From: Hyphomicrobiales bacterium
GTDB lineage: Bacteria > Pseudomonadota > Alphaproteobacteria > Rhizobiales > Rhizobiaceae
NCBI GenBank assembly: GCA_900489925.1
Contig: UEHQ01000011.1
Location: 94,067-158,066, forward strand
Direction of reading: 5' to 3'
DNA: 64,000 nucleotides
Both the position numbers and the translations under genes were made by a program. Positions 59,839 to 64,000 of the stretch are shown in pieces (positions within the stretch are counted from its first letter, which is position 1; each line of letters begins with the position of its first letter). A model generated the notes under the pieces. The model was not told where the DNA came from. It did not search any database and saw nothing but the letters and a program-made list of their open reading frames with translations.

Positions 59839-61335
59839 ATGACGCCGCTCCGCGCGGCGGGTATTGCCGTGTGCGCAGCCCTGTGCCCCATCACGCTTGC
59901 TCCCCTTCCCGTGCTTGCTCAATCGGCACAGCCGCGTTCGACCGGCGGAGCGACCGCCGCGGCGCCACTCGCTCCGATCGGTGACGATGACGGCGCGCTC
60001 TCGACGGACGCAGCGGAAAACGGGGCCGCGCCGTCGGCGGAACCTACAACCGACCCGGCCTTGAAACAGGCAGCAGCCTCGGATGACCAGAAGCCGAGCG
60101 ACGAGACCACCGGCGCGATCCTCGATGAGGACATGATGCGCATGAATACCCGCGAGGCACCGATCGACGCACGAATGGCGCGAAAGCCGGACCGCGACCT
60201 CACCACTGAGGAGACGCCGGGCATCCGCGTCGGCACCTTTGTCCTGCGCCCGACGGTCACGCAGAGCATCAATACCGAGACCGAAAAGGACGGCGATACC
60301 AAGCAGAGTCGCGCCTTCCTTGAAACCGATATGCTGACCACGCTGACCTCCGACTGGGCACTGCATCAGCTGCTCATCACCACCGAGGGGGCTTGGCAGC
60401 AGAACGTCAGCGGCGAAGGCGAGGAACAGCCCGACTTCAAGATCAATGGCGACCTCCGGCTCGACCTGCCGGGAGATACGACGGCCCATCTCACCGGCGG
60501 CTATCACTTCTATCGCGAAGACACCGACGATCCGAATGCCCTGCAGAACGCCGCCAAACAGTCGGATGTCCAGGAATTCAGCGCTGGCGCCGCCATTGAA
60601 CGCGACTTCGGCATTCTACGCGGCAGCACCGGCATCGACGTAGTCCGCACAATCTATTCCGACGCGACCTTGTCCGACGGCACCACGGTTTCGCTGAGCG
60701 ACCGCAACGAGACGACTGGCACGCTACGCGGGCGCATCGGCTACGAGCTGTCGCCCGCGCTTATTCCTTTCATCGAGGCGAATATCGGCAAGACGGCCTA
60801 TGACAACAGCGTGGACAGCTCGGGCTATCGCCGATCAGGCCAATCCTATGGCGCCAAGGCCGGTGTCGAGATGGACATGGGCGAGAAACTTCGAGGCGAA
60901 GTCGCGCTCGGATATCAAACCGCGACCTTCGATGACGACCGCCTGTCGGACATCGATGCCGCGGTGGTGGACGCTCAATTGTTCTGGTCGCCGCTCCGGG
61001 GAACGGACGTCAACATCGGCCTGCAGACAAGCATCAACCCATCGACCACCGCCGGCGAATCCGGCTACGTGTCCCACGCCCTGACAACGACGATCGCTCA
61101 TCAACTGCGTGACAATCTCACCGGCACGGTGCTTGGCGGCATCACCTTGCGCGACTATCCCTCGGACAGCGCGACCAGCGACGAGACCGTCTACACCACG
61201 AGCGCCGCCCTCACATGGAATATCAACCGCTACCTCGATCTGGTCAGCACTGTCGGCTACGAGCTGACATCGCGCAAGACCGGCAGCGACTCCGAACAAT
61301 GGCGCGCCGGCGTCGGCCTCAAGCTGAAGCGGTAA
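59839..61335 (+). CDS. Outer-membrane beta-barrel protein
   Basis: About 498 residues. The signal peptide is AAGIAVCAALCPITLAPLPVLAQS. A disordered Ala/Asp/Glu-rich segment (about 30-130) leads to a long C-terminal half of alternating amphipathic strands: GIRVGTFVLRPTVTQSINTE, GYHFYREDTDD, GRIGYELSPALIPFIEANIG, ending WRAGVGLKLKR. This fits a barrel of about 14-18 strands (BBP2-type), with function unknown. The start is uncertain: ATG 59812 and 59761 are also in frame. The convergent terminator follows. Confidence 0.82.
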   Translation: MTPLRAAGIAVCAALCPITLAPLPVLAQSAQPRSTGGATAAAPLAPIGDDDGALSTDAAENGAAPSAEPTTDPALKQAAASDDQKPSDETTGAILDEDMMRMNTREAPIDARMARKPDRDLTTEETPGIRVGTFVLRPTVTQSINTETEKDGDTKQSRAFLETDMLTTLTSDWALHQLLITTEGAWQQNVSGEGEEQPDFKINGDLRLDLPGDTTAHLTGGYHFYREDTDDPNALQNAAKQSDVQEFSAGAAIERDFGILRGSTGIDVVRTIYSDATLSDGTTVSLSDRNETTGTLRGRIGYELSPALIPFIEANIGKTAYDNSVDSSGYRRSGQSYGAKAGVEMDMGEKLRGEVALGYQTATFDDDRLSDIDAAVVDAQLFWSPLRGTDVNIGLQTSINPSTTAGESGYVSHALTTTIAHQLRDNLTGTVLGGITLRDYPSDSATSDETVYTTSAALTWNINRYLDLVSTVGYELTSRKTGSDSEQWRAGVGLKLKR

Positions 61336-61340
61336 ACGAA

Positions 61341-61374
61341 ATCCGCCCCCAAGGCGGCAAGCTTGGAGGCGGAT
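61341..61374. terminator. Bidirectional hairpin between the barrel gene and galU
   Basis: ATCCGCCCCCAAG pairs with CTTGGAGGCGGAT at 12 of 13 positions around GCGGCAAG. On the minus strand TTTCGTTT follows. Confidence 0.65.
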
Positions 61375-61401
61375 GCAGTTCGTTCAGCTGAAAGACCTTC
61401 G

Positions 61402-62289
61402 TCAGATCCCCTTCAGCAGTTCCTTGAAGCCGCTCTCGACGGTCGGACGGATGTCCGCACGTTCCAGCGCGAATGCCACGTTGGCAAGGATGAAGCCATC
61501 CTTGGCGCCGCAGTCATAGGTCGTGCCGCGGAAGTGGTAGCCAGCGAAGTCCTGGTCCTTCAGCAGCTTCAGCATGCCGTCGGTCAGCTGGATCTCGTTG
61601 CCGGCGCCACGCTCCTGCGTTTCGAGAATCTTGAACACTTCAGGCTGCAGGATGTAGCGGCCGTTGATGAAGTAGTTCGAAGGTGCCGTACCCTTGGCCG
61701 GTTTCTCGACCATGCCGGTGATGCGGAAGCCATCGCCGATCGCATCGCCAACACCGACGATCCCGTACTTGTGAGCCTGATCGGGCGCGCATTCCTCGAC
61801 GGCGATGATGTTGCCGCCGCTCTGGGCATAGAGATCGATCATGCCCTTCATGCAGCCCTTGCCTTCGCTCTTCATGATCATGTCGGGCAACAGCAGCGCG
61901 AAAGGCTCATTGCCGACGATCTCGCGGGCACACCAGACGGCGTGGCCGAGGCCGAGCGGCTCCTGCTGGCGGGTGAAGCTGACCGTACCAGCCTTGGGAA
62001 GCTGGCCGGCAAGCAGCGTCATTTCCGCCTGCTTGCTACGCTCGCGCAACGTCTGCTCGAGCTCGAAATGAATATCGAAGTAGTCTTCGATGATGTGCTT
62101 GTTACGGCCTGTGACGAAAACGAAATGCTCGATACCCGCTTCCAAAGCCTCGTCGACAACATACTGAATGATCGGTTTGTCGACGACCGTCAGCATTTCC
62201 TTCGGCACTGCTTTTGTGGCCGGGAGGAAGCGAGTCCCCAGGCCGGCAACCGGAAATACAGCTTTGCGAACTTTTTTATGCTCTGCCAC
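61402..62289 (-). CDS. galU: UTP-glucose-1-phosphate uridylyltransferase
   Basis: A 295-residue enzyme making UDP-glucose for exopolysaccharide, lipopolysaccharide and glucans (ExoN in Sinorhizobium). Motifs: [23 protein letters not shown], then [14 protein letters not shown], the nucleotide site [14 protein letters not shown] and [21 protein letters not shown]. Complete and of normal length. It is divergent from the lytic transglycosylase across 200 bp. Confidence 0.95.
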   Translation of the reverse strand: MAEHKKVRKAVFPVAGLGTRFLPATKAVPKEMLTVVDKPIIQYVVDEALEAGIEHFVFVTGRNKHIIEDYFDIHFELEQTLRERSKQAEMTLLAGQLPKAGTVSFTRQQEPLGLGHAVWCAREIVGNEPFALLLPDMIMKSEGKGCMKGMIDLYAQSGGNIIAVEECAPDQAHKYGIVGVGDAIGDGFRITGMVEKPAKGTAPSNYFINGRYILQPEVFKILETQERGAGNEIQLTDGMLKLLKDQDFAGYHFRGTTYDCGAKDGFILANVAFALERADIRPTVESGFKELLKGI

Positions 62290-62434
62290 ACAATCCTCCT
62301 GCAGCGATTACACCGCTTGAAATAAAAGGCATTTTTGATTGGACTAGATAAGATTTGCTACAGATTTGCAAATAGTGACTGCGTTCGTCTGTCATGGTAA
62401 AGAATTTGTTGACTCCGTTCCGGTAATCTCGGGC

Positions 62435-62456
62435 CAGAGCGGAACTCCGCGCTCTG
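62435..62456 (+). promoter_or_regulatory. Inverted repeat in the transglycosylase leader
   Basis: CAGAGCG and CGCTCTG flank GAACTCCG, 33 bp before the ATG at 62490. An operator or a leader hairpin. The rest of 62290-62489 shows nothing clear. Confidence 0.35.
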
Positions 62457-62489
62457 CTGTGCCTGAAACGAAAGGACGGATGACCGCCG

Positions 62490-63713
62490 ATGACTCAAAA
62501 TCACAGAAACTCCCTTCGTGGTCTTGCTCTCGCATTCATCGTGACCGCGTCCGCCGGTCTGGCTCCCCTCAACGCAAAAGCCGATCAGCGGTTCCAGAAG
62601 TGGATCGCGGACTTTTATCAAACAGCCGCTCAAAGTGGCATCAGCAAGGCAACCTATCGCAAAGCCTTCGCAGGTGTGACCGATCCCGACCCGACGGTGC
62701 TGGAAAAGGCTGCTTATCAGCCTGAATTTACAACTAAAATCTGGGACTATGTAGATTCTCGTGTAAATCCTTATACCGTCCAGATCGGCCGCAAAATGGC
62801 CGCCAAACATGCCACGACTCTGGCTGCGATCGAGCGCCATTTCGGCGTCGACAAAACGATTCTCCTGGCGATCTGGTCGATGGAATCGAACTATGGCGCC
62901 GTGCTCGACAAGGATGACCGTCTCCATTACGTCCCGCGCGCACTGGCAACCCTTGCCTATGCCGACCCGCGCCGCGCCAAGTTCGCGCAGAAGCAGCTGG
63001 TTGCGGCCTTGAAGATCCTTCAGAACGGCGACATTTCGCCGGATGGCATGACCGGTTCCTGGGCAGGTGCCATGGGGCACACGCAGTTCATCCCGACGAG
63101 CTATCTTCTTTATGCCGTCGATGCCGATGGCAACGGTCACCGCGACATCTGGAATTCCGTGCCGGACGCGCTGGCGACATCCGCCAATCTTCTGATGAAG
63201 AACGGCTGGGATACCGGCAAGACCTGGGGATACGAAGTCACGGTGCCGCAAAGTGCGCTGAAGCAGGTCGGCAAGACCCATACGTTGTCGCAATGGGCGG
63301 CAATGGGTCTGGCGCGCCCGACCGGCAAGGGCTTCAAGGACGGAGGCAGCAATGCCGTTCTGAAAATGCCCGCCGGCCCGAACGGCCCCGGCTTCCTGAT
63401 GACCAGCAACTTCTTCACCATCAAGAAGTACAATTCTTCCGACAGCTACGCGATTGCCGTTGGCCTGCTTGCCGACGAAATCGCCGGCTACGGCGGCATG
63501 AAGCAGCGCTGGCCGCGTCCCGACGGTACGCTCGACGTCAAGGAGAAGTTCGAACTGCAGACCCGCCTGAAGGCGCTCGGCTATTATGATGGCGAGGTCG
63601 ATGGCAATTTCGGCAGCGGTTCGAAGGCGGCAATCGCCGCCGTGCAGGGCCGGATCGGCATGCAGGCGGATGGTCAGCCGTCGCTCCCGCTCCTCAACGC
63701 GCTTCGCAAGTAG
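62490..63713 (+). CDS. MltB-family lytic murein transglycosylase
   Basis: A 407-residue periplasmic enzyme that cuts peptidoglycan glycan strands. The signal peptide is LALAFIVTASAGLAPLNAKA. The SLT_2 domain (about 33-325) has catalytic Glu in LLAIWSMESNYGAVLD, with PRALATLAYADPRRAKFAQKQL and GSWAGAMGHTQFIPTSYL. A C-terminal PG_binding_1 domain (FELQTRLKALGYYDGEVDG) follows. Complete. GAAAGGACGG is far (about 10 nt) from ATG 62490. Confidence 0.94.
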   Translation: MTQNHRNSLRGLALAFIVTASAGLAPLNAKADQRFQKWIADFYQTAAQSGISKATYRKAFAGVTDPDPTVLEKAAYQPEFTTKIWDYVDSRVNPYTVQIGRKMAAKHATTLAAIERHFGVDKTILLAIWSMESNYGAVLDKDDRLHYVPRALATLAYADPRRAKFAQKQLVAALKILQNGDISPDGMTGSWAGAMGHTQFIPTSYLLYAVDADGNGHRDIWNSVPDALATSANLLMKNGWDTGKTWGYEVTVPQSALKQVGKTHTLSQWAAMGLARPTGKGFKDGGSNAVLKMPAGPNGPGFLMTSNFFTIKKYNSSDSYAIAVGLLADEIAGYGGMKQRWPRPDGTLDVKEKFELQTRLKALGYYDGEVDGNFGSGSKAAIAAVQGRIGMQADGQPSLPLLNALRK

Positions 63714-63800
63714 GCTGCCTGATTCTCCGCCATGTGTTTTGGGGTGTGGACGCATGTCCCGCTCCATGAGAAAATAGCGGCAGATGCGAGGCTGCTGACA

Positions 63801-64000
63801 ATGCGTAAACGAGTAAACCGTACCACGGCCCGCTGGGGCGCCCTTGGCGCCATCGCGCTTGTATTCTCATCCGGCGTTCTGCCGCCGGTGCAGACCGCCG
63901 AGGCACAGTACTACCAGCGCCGCTCGATCCTCGATTTCCTGCTTGGACGGCGCTACATCGACCAATACCCCCCGGCCCCCAACGAAAATGCCGCCCCACC
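63801..64000 (+). CDS. Exported protein, N-terminal part (cut by window edge)
   Basis: About 66 codons are visible. After a basic start (MRKRVNRTTARW) comes a signal segment (GALGAIALVFSSGVLPPVQTAEA). The mature part begins QYYQRRSILDFLLGRRYIDQ and then turns Pro-rich. In rhizobia an SGNH/DUF459 hydrolase often follows this transglycosylase, and this N-terminus would fit, but the catalytic part lies outside the window. Confidence 0.65.
   Translation, partial: MRKRVNRTTARWGALGAIALVFSSGVLPPVQTAEAQYYQRRSILDFLLGRRYIDQYPPAPNENAAP

Noticed and set aside
62358..63767. 469-residue minus frame opposite the lytic transglycosylase
   Set aside because: Shadow frame; the plus-strand protein has a signal peptide and catalytic Glu.
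1..64000. CRISPR arrays, tRNA or rRNA genes, insertion sequences, prophage
   Set aside because: No regularly spaced repeats, tRNA cloverleaf sequence, rRNA stretch, transposase or integrase was seen on either strand.

Overview
The window reads as a chromosomal segment of a Rhizobiaceae alphaproteobacterium (Rhizobium/Agrobacterium/Ensifer type). Codon use is GC-rich throughout. Markers pointing this way are an Omp10-type lipoprotein, homospermidine synthase, a GapR (DUF2312) nucleoid protein, a GalU/ExoN uridylyltransferase, two YdcH (DUF465) mini-proteins, a DUF1036-pyk pair, and a chemotaxis cluster with two tandem receptors. I found no tRNA, rRNA, CRISPR array, transposase or phage gene. 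The segment looks like stable core chromosome mixed with regulator/enzyme accessory pairs.

Layout, left to right. 1-2436 (minus): suhB followed by a MotA/ExbB-like and a MotB-like gene (the latter cut by the window edge). 2613-4042: a TetR regulator and an SDR that share a similar operator-like sequence. 4103-13559 (minus): a complete chemotaxis operon in the order STAS, cheY, cheA, cheW, mcp, mcp, cheW, cheR, cheB. Divergent from it, 13903-15639 encodes a soluble helical protein with a degenerate receptor hairpin and a CheZ-like DxTxQ motif. 15643-18590: Sel1-repeat protein, ThiE-like protein, TSUP permease, ArsR regulator. 18683-21160: a divergent DUF465 pair, purE-purK, and rpmJ, which is too short for usual ORF cut-offs. 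21268-33735: an accessory-like run of regulators beside enzymes. It holds an XRE/SDR pair, gamma-glutamyltransferase, a membrane AraC regulator, a Thr/Ser dehydratase-like enzyme, an SDR/GlxA-type pair, and a LysR with a tautomerase-cupin-DUF4865 operon whose cupin gene is frameshifted.

33740-45175: LysE exporter, pyk with DUF1036, the N-formylglutamate amidohydrolase-DUF1244-gapR operon, an acyltransferase, a MepK-like peptidoglycan hydrolase, a sigma-54 response regulator, and an M3 oligopeptidase. 45255-51232: pabB-pabC, a PAS-GGDEF cyclase, a small YciI/DUF4440/heme N-demethylase-like group, and homospermidine synthase. 51403-55020: omp10, a 5'-nucleotidase fused to LysM, and hemH. 55046-55163 is a palindromic intergenic repeat. 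55194-57034 (minus): the queuosine precursor operon queC-queD-queE, led by a preQ1 class I riboswitch whose 3' end overlaps the queC ribosome-binding site. 57191-64000: an SPFH/NfeD membrane pair, arabinose-5-phosphate isomerase, a beta-barrel outer-membrane protein, galU, an MltB-like lytic transglycosylase, and the start of another exported protein.

The points most worth a second look are the CheZ-like/receptor-like protein beside the chemotaxis operon, the preQ1 riboswitch, a near-perfect 20-bp-stem palindrome in the divergent promoter region at 27241-27284, the paired TetR boxes, the stator-like MotA/MotB pair outside any flagellar cluster, the SDR that has lost its catalytic Tyr and Lys, and the one-base frameshift in the cupin gene.
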